DNA of 64,000 nt from positions 620,001 through 684,000 of the forward strand of contig NZ_LT896716.1 of NCBI RefSeq assembly GCF_900187405.1. Reading direction: 5' to 3'. The notes beneath the pieces are model-generated. The model ran no database searches and was not told the origin of the DNA. It saw nothing but the letters and a program-made list of their open reading frames with translations. Origin of the DNA: Geobacter sp. DSM 9736 (lineage in GTDB: Bacteria > Desulfobacterota > Desulfuromonadia > Geobacterales > Geobacteraceae). Positions 58,209 through 64,000 of this stretch are shown here, piece by piece. Position 1 is the first letter of the stretch; every line of letters begins with the position of its first letter. A program made the position numbers and the translations under genes.

Positions 58209-58424
58209 ATGGAAATAGACACACGCTCGCTGCGCAATCTGCTGAGAACCCGAACCGATGAGATCGAGCGGAGCGTCGCCGGTACCGGTTATCTGCCGAA
58301 AACCGTTATCGGAGTATGCACGTTTCTTCTGGACAACGAAGGGGATTTCGACCTGTTGACCTCTAAGCAGCAGGCTATATTCGAGAAGTTCGTAAAGCCG
58401 CTTCTGGAATCGCCCCGCAGGTAG
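58209..58424 (+). CDS. Small protein of unknown function
   Basis: This 71-residue protein (MEIDTRSLRNLLRTRTDEIERSVAGTGYLPKTVIGVCTFLLDNEG, then LTSKQQAIFEKFVKPLL) is helical and acidic-basic mixed. A good promoter is present, but no clear ribosome site. The second half resembles the small C-terminal helices of DNA-binding or phage proteins, without a specific match. Confidence 0.5.
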   Translation: MEIDTRSLRNLLRTRTDEIERSVAGTGYLPKTVIGVCTFLLDNEGDFDLLTSKQQAIFEKFVKPLLESPRR

Positions 58425-58473
58425 CATCGCCTTATCCGGGCCACCTCCCTCTCATCTGCCTGCTCAGGACCAC

Positions 58474-58914
58474 ATGCGCACTTCTACGTCATCACTCGCC
58501 ATAACCTGGTTGCAGCCTGATCCTGCCGAGGAAGCCTGGGAGTTTTTCCATCACCCTGCCAAGCAGGACTTCTACCGGCGACACGGGATCACCTGGGAGC
58601 GCATTGTGGAAGGCTTCGAGCATGGTCAGCTGGTTCCTTATCCCCGTTCGGACCTGATCGGGGATTTAACCGTTCTCCTCGCATATCACCGCTATGAGGA
58701 CTATGAGCGGTACCTTGCCAAAGCGAAGCGGGGGTACCGCGCGAACTACAACAAAATGGAGACCGACCTTCAGCGGTCGGGCAGCCTTACCCTTCCGGCG
58801 CCGATCATCCTCTGTCAGGGGCAGGAGGCGCTTCTCTTCTCCGGTTACCGTCGGCTGTGTCTGGCATGGAACTACGGGATGGTGCCGTATGCGTGGCTGG
58901 TGCGATATGACTGA
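58474..58914 (+). CDS. ParB-like fold protein of unknown function
   Basis: The 146-residue protein ends with LPAPIILCQGQEALLFSGYRRLCLAWNYGMVPYAWLV, which resembles the ParB/sulfiredoxin-like segment in which a Gx(H/Y)R motif binds nucleotide. The N-terminal part (EEAWEFFHHPAKQDFYRRHGITWERIVEGF) is helical and unique. It may be a nucleotide-binding or DNA-modification accessory protein. The start has only a weak site. Confidence 0.5.
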   Translation: MRTSTSSLAITWLQPDPAEEAWEFFHHPAKQDFYRRHGITWERIVEGFEHGQLVPYPRSDLIGDLTVLLAYHRYEDYERYLAKAKRGYRANYNKMETDLQRSGSLTLPAPIILCQGQEALLFSGYRRLCLAWNYGMVPYAWLVRYD

Positions 58915-59012
58915 ATGCATCGGCTCCATGATCCTGCCACCTTGGGAATACAGGCTTTAACCATGATAGGTTGTTTAGAACTACTGCCGTGCAGAACCGA
59001 AAGGAAAAACCG

Positions 59013-59435
59013 ATGACAGAACTGGACAAGGCGCTGGAAGTGATGCGCGCAAACCCCACCGACAATGCAGGGCAGTCGGCCTACTACGACCTCTTTCTCA
59101 ATGCCGCCTTCTGGGTTCCGACCCTGAGCATGGAACAGGCCCGGGAAGTTGCTCCGGAGGCTGCGGCTGCAGGGGAGGCCCTCCCTCTCGTGGTCGAGAC
59201 TGACGGGAAGGAGTACCTCATGCTCTTCGACACGGAGGAACGGATGCTCGGTTGGACAAAAACAGAGGTCCCATACGTGCAGGTGCCGGGTCACGTCCTT
59301 GCCGAGATGAGCGAGCCGCCGCTTCACTGGGCCCTGAACGTCGGCACCGAGTACTCGAAGAGCTTCGTACCCGATGAGATAGCGTGGCTGCGGGAGGTGG
59401 TGAAGCAGTGCCAGGCGGAGGCGGAGAATAAATGA
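59013..59435 (+). CDS. SseB-like protein
   Basis: From the ATG at 59013 (AAAGGAAA upstream) the protein has 140 residues. The pattern TELDKALEVMRANPTDNAGQSAYYDLFLNAAFWVPT, LPLVVETDGKEYLMLFDTEERM and VPGHVLAEMSEPPLHWALNVGTEYSKSFVPDEIAWL fits the N-terminal domain of SseB-type proteins. These enhance serine-sensitivity phenotypes in E. coli, but their molecular role is unclear. It sits 19 bases before the NUDIX gene. Confidence 0.65.
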   Translation: MTELDKALEVMRANPTDNAGQSAYYDLFLNAAFWVPTLSMEQAREVAPEAAAAGEALPLVVETDGKEYLMLFDTEERMLGWTKTEVPYVQVPGHVLAEMSEPPLHWALNVGTEYSKSFVPDEIAWLREVVKQCQAEAENK

Positions 59436-59454
59436 CCTGGGATAGGATGGCCTG

Positions 59455-59982
59455 GTGACAGATCAAAATCAGACCCAGCTCACCCACTGCCCCCGTTGCG
59501 GCGCCAGGAGTCTCGACTGGCCCCTTCCCAACAACCTCCTGTGCCCCGGCTGCGGCTTCACCCTTTATCTCAATACGGCAGCCGCGGTGGCGGTTATTAT
59601 CGAGTGGGACGGAAAGATCCTCTTCGGCGTAAGGAAGAACGAGCCGTGCCGCGGAATGCTGGATCTGCCGGGGGGATTTGCCGACCCTGGAGAGACGGCG
59701 GAAGAAGCGGGGCGCAGGGAGGTAAGGGAAGAGGTTGGAATCGAGGTGGCGGGGCTTCGCTACCTCTGCTCCTTCCCCAACAGGTACCTTTACCGGGATA
59801 TCCTCTATAACACCATGGATCTCGTATTCGTAGCCTCATGCGAAGAACTGCCCCAGGTGAAGGCTGCGGACGACCTGGCGGAGGTCCTGTGGGTCGACCG
59901 GGACGCAGTGGAGTATGAACGAATCGCCTTCGATTCGCTGCGTCGCGCCGTGAGGCGCTACGTGGAGGAATTCAGCTGCTGA
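59455..59982 (+). CDS. NUDIX hydrolase with N-terminal zinc ribbon
   Basis: The 175-residue protein has a zinc ribbon (HCPRCGARSL and LCPGCGFTLY), followed by a NUDIX box: GGFADPGETAEEAGRREVREEVGIEV (Gx5Ex7REUxEExGU). Zinc-ribbon NUDIX enzymes include NADH pyrophosphatase-like NudC and ADP-ribose hydrolases. The start is GTG at 59455. The substrate is a nucleoside diphosphate linked to another group; which one cannot be told. Confidence 0.88.
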   Translation: MTDQNQTQLTHCPRCGARSLDWPLPNNLLCPGCGFTLYLNTAAAVAVIIEWDGKILFGVRKNEPCRGMLDLPGGFADPGETAEEAGRREVREEVGIEVAGLRYLCSFPNRYLYRDILYNTMDLVFVASCEELPQVKAADDLAEVLWVDRDAVEYERIAFDSLRRAVRRYVEEFSC

Positions 59983-60021
59983 TCACCCAGGGTCGCGTTG
60001 CCGGCTTCCTGCCGGCGGCAA

Positions 60022-60387
60022 TCACTGCTGCATGTTCCCTTTCGGCTGCCACATGGCGATCGCTGCGCCCGTGGGGTCCATTATCACGCTGAACCACCCG
60101 AAGTCGGGAATTTCGGTCACCTCCTTGCAAATGGTGGCGCCGAGAGACCTGGCTTTTTCCGTGGCGGCAACGGCATCGTCGACGTGCACGTACGCCAGCC
60201 AGTGGGATGGACCGTCAGGCATCGGGTTTTTCATCATTCCCCCACCGGTTCCTTTTTCGACATTTATGATCGTGTAGTTCATCGTGGGAATTTCTTCCAG
60301 CTTCCAGCCGAACAGCTTCGTGTAGAACTCCTTTGCCCTAGGCACATCGTTTGTCAGCAGTTCCACGTGCACAAATGGATTCGCCAT
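60022..60387 (-). CDS. VOC (glyoxalase-fold) protein
   Basis: The 121-residue protein is one vicinal-oxygen-chelate unit: FVHVELLTNDVPRAKEFYTKLFGWKLEEIP, HWLAYVHVDDAVAATEKARSLGATICKEVTEIPDFGWFSVIMDPTGAAIAMWQPK. Metal ligands (His, Glu-type) are partly conserved. Members include isomerases, dioxygenases and resistance proteins; no substrate can be assigned. It has a GGAGG site. Confidence 0.82.
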   Translation of the reverse strand: MANPFVHVELLTNDVPRAKEFYTKLFGWKLEEIPTMNYTIINVEKGTGGGMMKNPMPDGPSHWLAYVHVDDAVAATEKARSLGATICKEVTEIPDFGWFSVIMDPTGAAIAMWQPKGNMQQ

Positions 60388-60433
60388 CTTCCACCTCCCT
60401 CACAAAGTCCGTCAGTCCGAACCGGCCTCTTCT

Positions 60434-60754
60434 TCACTTTTTACCTGTATCGGGCAGGGTCCTGATATAGGCCATCAGAGATTTCATTTCCTGTGAAGCC
60501 GGATTGAGCGCCTTTCCATTCAGAGGTTTCTCTATACACGCATTGATGATCTCGGACAATTTACTGTCCGAAAGCCTGGCTGCGCCTTCCAGTCCTTTCC
60601 CGCCCGGATGGCACGTTGCGCAGCTTTTCCCGTTAGTTCCGAGCTTGCTGCTCCCGAAAAGCTCCTTTCCCTTTTCGAGAGACGGCCCCTCTGCAGCCAC
60701 GGCAAGTGATGCCGCAGCGGCGAGGGCCGCGGCTACTGTCACTGTACATTTCAT
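60434..60754 (-). CDS. Small periplasmic c-type cytochrome
   Basis: The 106-residue protein has a signal peptide and one heme c motif (KSCATCHPGGKG at about residues 44-55). A methionine-containing C-terminal segment (SQEMKSLMAYIRTLP) could give the axial sixth ligand. This class I monoheme cytochrome carries single electrons in the periplasm, fitting the cytochrome-rich respiration expected of Geobacter. A GGGGGAA site is present. Confidence 0.85.
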   Translation of the reverse strand: MKCTVTVAAALAAAASLAVAAEGPSLEKGKELFGSSKLGTNGKSCATCHPGGKGLEGAARLSDSKLSEIINACIEKPLNGKALNPASQEMKSLMAYIRTLPDTGKK

Positions 60755-60846
60755 GTCGTTCCCCCTCCTTTGACTCGCTTACAGGCAGTCTGCAACGGTA
60801 GATACGATTAAAGTGTATCAGAAGATGCACCAATGAGAAGCGCAGT

Positions 60847-61281
60847 TCAGAACCGCTGCGACGGACCCACAGGGATGTACCATTTCGGCTTCAATCTGGC
60901 GAGATCCCTCCTGACGTTGGATTTAAGGTTCCTGTCCGGATCGAGAATGACCGGGCCGTTTTCCCGCCGGTGGAACACCGTCCAGTGCCAGCACTCCGAT
61001 TCGGCACCTGCTTTATGCTTGACGGCAAGTATAGAGGGGGAGGGGACCTCGTTCCAGTTCCTGAAGGAAGTCTTCCTGCCGATGCGGATGTTGTACGACT
61101 CCAGCAGGGGCCTTAGATCGGAGATGTCGGAGGAGAGGTTTCGATCGTCAGAAAACAGCGAAAGTTCTTTTGCCCGTCTCTTGGCCGCATGATATGTTTT
61201 CCCCGCCAGCATGGCCGCACAGGCTATGCCGCATCCCGTTGCATCCTCCTGTACGACGACCCTCGGCTCTTCGTTCTTCAT
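60847..61281 (-). CDS. C39-like cysteine peptidase (stand-alone)
   Basis: From the ATG at 61281 (AGGAGG upstream) the 144-residue protein has the C39 layout: VVVQEDATGCGIACAAMLAG with the nucleophile Cys, HWTVFHR with the catalytic His, and VILDPD with the Asp. In bacteriocin exporters this domain is fused to an ABC transporter, but here it stands alone without a transporter or leader peptide gene nearby. It may be a papain-like hydrolase of other use. Confidence 0.72.
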   Translation of the reverse strand: MKNEEPRVVVQEDATGCGIACAAMLAGKTYHAAKRRAKELSLFSDDRNLSSDISDLRPLLESYNIRIGRKTSFRNWNEVPSPSILAVKHKAGAESECWHWTVFHRRENGPVILDPDRNLKSNVRRDLARLKPKWYIPVGPSQRF

Positions 61282-61357
61282 CACTGCCTCCTCGCGGGCG
61301 GAATATATACCCTGATAACTGAATATCATACGTTCAGGCAGAGGCAATTGGAGACGC

Positions 61358-61387
61358 TTGATCTATTTCTCCCGGACACGCTACACT
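61358..61387 (+). promoter_or_regulatory. Promoter abutting the SGNH hydrolase start
   Basis: TTGATC (61358-61363) and TACACT (61382-61387), 18 bases apart, would start transcription at about the ATG at 61394. The mRNA could therefore be leaderless. Confidence 0.4.
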
Positions 61388-61393
61388 CTTGTC

Positions 61394-62002
61394 ATGAACA
61401 GATTACGCAAGATTCTAGTTTCTATCTGGCTTCTTCTCCTTGTTTCCTGCAGCGACACCCCCACGCTCCCTCCACTGCCGACTGACGGCGCGATTCTGGC
61501 GTTTGGCGACAGCCTGACGTACGGGACCGGAGCAGCGGCGGGGGAATCCTACCCGGAGGTTCTTGAGACGCTGATCAGGCGCAGGGTAATCAATGCAGGT
61601 ATTCCTGGGGAGACGACTGCCGAGGGGCTCGTAAGGCTTCCCGCATTGCTTGAGGAACAGAAACCCCGGCTCATGGTTCTCTGTCTCGGCGGAAACGATT
61701 TTCTCCGACGGATGGACGAGGATCAAACCGAGAAGAACCTGAAAGCGATGGTAGGCGCAGCCCGGGAGAGGGGGGTGCCGGTAGTTCTTCTCGGAGTGCC
61801 GAAACCGGGCGTGTTCCTTAAGGCACATTCGATGTACTGCAACATTGCCGGGCAATTCGCCCTGCCATACGAGGGAAAGTCTCTGCAGCGGGTGCTTGGG
61901 GATACGTCGCTCAAGTCCGATCCGATACATCCGAATGCGGCAGGGTACAGAGAACTGGCGGAAGCAGTGGCGAAGGTGTTAAAGAAGTCGGGGGCGCTTT
62001 AG
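61394..62002 (+). CDS. SGNH/GDSL-type lysophospholipase or arylesterase
   Basis: From the ATG at 61394 the protein has 202 residues. It shows a lipoprotein-like signal (LLLLVSCSD), block I LAFGDSLTYGTGA with the nucleophile Ser, block III LGGNDFLRRM and block V SDPIHPNAAGYRELA with catalytic Asp and His. It resembles TesA-type thioesterase/arylesterases, which cleave fatty esters in the periplasm. No ribosome site lies before the ATG; a promoter abuts it, so a leaderless mRNA is possible. Confidence 0.85.
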   Translation: MNRLRKILVSIWLLLLVSCSDTPTLPPLPTDGAILAFGDSLTYGTGAAAGESYPEVLETLIRRRVINAGIPGETTAEGLVRLPALLEEQKPRLMVLCLGGNDFLRRMDEDQTEKNLKAMVGAARERGVPVVLLGVPKPGVFLKAHSMYCNIAGQFALPYEGKSLQRVLGDTSLKSDPIHPNAAGYRELAEAVAKVLKKSGAL

Positions 62003-62276
62003 GATTTTTTGGTGGGGGCGTTGCCCCCTTGCCCCCACTTCATTTCTTTTGATTGCCCAAAAGAAACGAAGCAAAGAAAAGGGCACCCCTGCGACCTGGC
62101 CGCTTACGCGGTACCCTCGCTGCGAGCACCGACGGCGCGACGATCAGATTCGCTTCGCTCAGGAGATCGTCGAAAACCCGCCGCCGCTGTTCTCACTCGG
62201 CCATGCCGAAGGGGGAACTGCTCAAAAAGCTAAAGCTTCAAGCCCTTAGGCCGCGTTCTGCGGCCTCCCCCATTAC
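62003..62276. repeat. Mosaic repeat region, left part
   Basis: After the SGNH stop come inverted arms (GGGGGCGTTGCCCCC) and the stretch TTTGATTGCCCAAAAGAAAC, followed by several frames giving Arg/Pro-rich peptides and GGCCGCGTTCTGCGGCC. This type of low-information sequence recurs in many proteobacterial genomes as noncoding repeats, so its small ORFs are not called as genes. Confidence 0.6.
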
Positions 62277-62398
62277 AGGTTGCTCAAAAACAGTCAGATC
62301 GTCGCACCCGCAGAAAACCCCCGCGGAGGCGTAGCAGCGCTACGCCGCACAAGGTGGCTTTCGAGGACGGCGGTGAGATGGCTGTTTTTCAGCAACCT
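62277..62398. repeat. Dispersed palindromic element, copy E
   Basis: The outer arms AGGTTGCTCAAAAACAG and CTGTTTTTCAGCAACCT are inverted complements, with the core GGAGGCGTAGCAGCGCTACG inside. It is nested in the larger mosaic repeat region. Confidence 0.85.
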
Positions 62399-62655
62399 AT
62401 GCATTTCGCCGAGTGAGGAGGCCGGGCGGGAAGGGGGAGGCTGCCCAGGAGCGGAGCGACTTTGCAGAATCCTCCGCCCGGCTGACGAGGGAGGGAATCC
62501 CGAAGGGACGGAATGTTCCGGGGCGGATCTTTCTTTGCGTACTTTCTTTGGAGCCAAGCCAAAGAAAGTGCGTGGGGTACGGGGCGACGCCCCGAAGAGC
62601 TCCAAAAGAGAATACGACATAGTTTGACGGGGTCAGATCTTTATCAGTCTTTGCG
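62399..62655. repeat. Mosaic repeat region, right part
   Basis: Includes the arms TTTCTTTGCGTACTTTCTT and CCAAGCCAAAGAAAGT, GGGGCGACGCCCC, and the inverted short element GGGGTCAGATCTTT near 62631. Reading frames here give Arg-rich peptides without ribosome sites and are not called as genes. Confidence 0.55.
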
Positions 62656-62671
62656 GGAGTGGTCATGGATA

Positions 62672-62701
62672 GGAAAAGGCCCTGAAAACAGGGCCTTTTC
62701 C
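62672..62701 (-). terminator. Terminator of the beta-barrel gene
   Basis: GGAAAAGGCCCT and AGGGCCTTTTCC form twelve perfect pairs with a six-base loop, 27 bases past the minus-strand gene stop. T-rich arms let it act in both directions. Confidence 0.8.
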
Positions 62702-62727
62702 TACGGGTTAAACCTAAAACTCTTGGT

Positions 62728-63351
62728 CTACTCGAAAAAATAGCGGACGCCGAATGTCATCGACAGGCTGGAAGGATCGAAATTACCGATCTTGAACCCG
62801 CGATAATCCCTTATATCCGCATCGGGCGCGACAACTGCTTTTAACTGCCCCGTTACGGCCAGCTGCTTCCGAATGAAATAGTCCACCCCGCCCGATGCAT
62901 GCACACCGGCGACGGTGTCCACGTTCCCGCTGAAGCCCGCGACTGGAGAGAAATCATTGATAAGGATGTCCAGACCTGCGCCGGCGTAGGGAACGAGCTT
63001 CTTCACCGGCACGTTGACGAAACGGTACTGGGCTCCCAGGGATATGTTGGTGGTAGCGAAATCACCCCCTTCGAATCCGAACCCGTCATGGGCACTGAAT
63101 TCCGAATGGGTAATATCAAGCTCCGCGGCCCAGTTCCTGTCGATACCGTAAATGAATCCGCCACCTCCGATAAACCCCGTATCGGTATCGGAGTTGCGAC
63201 GATACGGAGCATCTGTGAACTCGCTGTCCGCGGGGAGAAGGAACCCGATCCGTCCGGTGACGCCGAATCTCCCCTGAGTGGTATCCGCGGCGGCATTTGC
63301 GGCCACGGAGAGGGCAAGGGCGATACATGCACATATGGCAATTCTTTTCAT
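62728..63351 (-). CDS. Outer-membrane beta-barrel protein under riboswitch control
   Basis: From the ATG at 63351 (GGAGG upstream) the protein has 207 residues, with a signal peptide ending ANAAA. OmpA/OmpW-like strands follow: RFGVTGRIGFLLPADSEF, GGGGFIYGIDRNWAAELDITHSEF, NISLGAQYRFVNVPVKKLVPYAGAGLDIL, ending SMTFGVRYFFE with the C-terminal aromatic signal. It is an eight-stranded barrel by appearance. Its mRNA leader carries a GEMM-I riboswitch of cGAMP type, linking it to surface or extracellular electron-transfer programmes. A terminator follows. Confidence 0.82.
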   Translation of the reverse strand: MKRIAICACIALALSVAANAAADTTQGRFGVTGRIGFLLPADSEFTDAPYRRNSDTDTGFIGGGGFIYGIDRNWAAELDITHSEFSAHDGFGFEGGDFATTNISLGAQYRFVNVPVKKLVPYAGAGLDILINDFSPVAGFSGNVDTVAGVHASGGVDYFIRKQLAVTGQLKAVVAPDADIRDYRGFKIGNFDPSSLSMTFGVRYFFE

Positions 63352-63452
63352 ACTATCCTCCAAAGGCAATTATATTTCATTACTGTCTTGATCAAGCCTT
63401 TTCAGATGCCGCTCCGCACAGGATCACCTCCTTGCCGGCCCCTGACCGCGGC

Positions 63453-63564
63453 AATAAAAAAAGCCGGGGGCCGAAATGTGTGTATTTCGGCAACCCGGCT
63501 GTCTCGTTGAGACCCTGTAGGCTTTCCGCCCCATCCTCACGGATGGTTTAGTATTATCGTGTAC
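63453..63564 (-). ncRNA. GEMM-I riboswitch, cyclic-GMP-AMP type, with terminator
   Basis: On the minus strand: AATACTAAACCATCC, then GGATGGGGCGGAAAGCC, GGGTCTC...GAGACAGCCGGGTTGCCGA. These are the conserved joints of the GEMM-I aptamer. The base aligned with Vc2 position 20 reads A, the feature of cGAMP-selective GEMM-Ib members common in Geobacter. GCCGGGTTGCCGAAAT is followed by a complementary arm and CGGCTTTTTTT, forming the expression-platform terminator. The controlled gene starts at 63351; the 100 bases between show no other element. Confidence 0.88.
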
Positions 63565-63742
63565 CAATTAAGCTCTTTTTTCAGGTGGCGCATCATAGCC
63601 CAACGCGAAGCGGAAATCAACCCTTCATCGGAGAGTTGGCCATCTAGTGGTCCCCTGCGCCTCCACACCTTTATTTCCACGATAAAGTCTGATATGGTGT
63701 GCGCCGTTCAACGCAAGACAGAAATTCGAAGGAGAAGAGTCC

Positions 63743-64000
63743 GTGGGAAATAGTGCAGTGGAAAAAGTATCCGCCTCTCCCGGTCCGGCAGTGGATCTGA
63801 GCGGTGAGACCGGCTGGGTTCAGTTCGATGCGCCGTCACTGGTCGGTGAATCGCTTCGTTTCGTCTCGGGTGAGCCTGAAGGTAACCGGTTCCGTGTTCG
63901 CTACTACCGTGATGCCGAGCAGCATCTTCATGCCCGTATCTGGTTCGGCCCCGAAACCGAAGGCCCACCGGGCCATGCACACGGCGGCGCTGTATCCGCA
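63743..64000 (+). CDS. PaaI-type acyl-CoA thioesterase, 5' part
   Basis: The first 86 codons are in the window, starting at GTG 63743 after AAGGAGAAG. The sequence RFRVRYYRDAEQHLHARIWFGPETEGPPGHAHGGAVSA leads into the hot-dog motif (HGG) of PaaI/4HBT thioesterases, which hydrolyse acyl-CoA. The rest of the fold, including the catalytic aspartate helix, lies beyond the window. It is divergent from the riboswitch-controlled gene; the 180 bases between hold no other recognisable element. Confidence 0.7.
   Translation, partial: MGNSAVEKVSASPGPAVDLSGETGWVQFDAPSLVGESLRFVSGEPEGNRFRVRYYRDAEQHLHARIWFGPETEGPPGHAHGGAVSA

Noticed and set aside
62009-62627. Several short Arg/Pro-rich frames
   Set aside because: They lie in repeat DNA, lack ribosome sites and differ in every frame; such frames are often wrongly annotated as proteins.

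Overview
The window reads as a chromosome segment of a Geobacter-type bacterium (Desulfuromonadota, Geobacteraceae). This inference rests on nitrogen-fixation genes with sigma-54 promoters and leader terminators, two hydroxylamine reductase (Hcp) genes, Fe-S/flavoprotein electron-transfer genes, a GEMM-I riboswitch of the cyclic-GMP-AMP type, and small dispersed palindromic repeats. No rRNA, CRISPR array or intact tRNA is visible.

Region 1 (1-13.3 kb) is an electron-transfer and nitrogen block. It holds etfB (3' end), etfA with an N-terminal two-cluster ferredoxin domain, and a membrane Fe-S oxidoreductase. A GMP-synthase-like amidotransferase follows, then nifV, modABC, an outer-membrane protein, glnK, amtB and a soluble histidine kinase. 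nifV and the outer-membrane/glnK/amtB unit each have a sigma-54 promoter followed by an intrinsic terminator inside the leader. That layout fits the ANTAR-type antitermination (GnfK/GnfR) known from Geobacter. Homocitrate, molybdate uptake and ammonium sensing/transport together supply and regulate nitrogenase.

Region 2 (13.3-31.9 kb) contains two hcp genes around a cluster of exported small proteins, a PAS protein and a TPR glycosyltransferase-like membrane protein. It continues with treY and a glgX/treX-type debranching enzyme, then two adjacent trans-sulfuration PLP enzymes behind a SAM-I riboswitch, and an NDH-2.

Region 3 (32-40.6 kb) holds a secreted subtilase and a DUF2845 protein. It also has a translationally coupled cyclopropane-synthase-like methyltransferase and geranylgeranyl-reductase-like flavoprotein, a PPOX-like protein, an HD-GYP protein and small conserved genes.

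Region 4 (40.6-50.9 kb) is a defence island. It is a compact type I restriction-modification operon (hsdM-hsdS-DUF4062/RecG-like ATPase-hsdR-YgjP metallopeptidase), followed by a Fic gene. A small convergent gene overlapping the end of fic carries a Fic-inhibitory motif. tRNA-like remnants lie on both sides of this Fic pair.

Region 5 (50.9-64 kb) is mostly small accessory and housekeeping genes: a frame-disrupted four-helix/zinc-finger gene, a GreA/GreB-like protein, DoxX, a sugar dehydrogenase, a PilZ-like protein, FKBP, NUDIX, VOC, cytochrome c, a C39-like peptidase and an SGNH hydrolase. A mosaic repeat follows, then a beta-barrel protein behind a cGAMP-type GEMM riboswitch, and the start of a PaaI-type thioesterase. 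All assignments come from reading the sequence; no database search was run.
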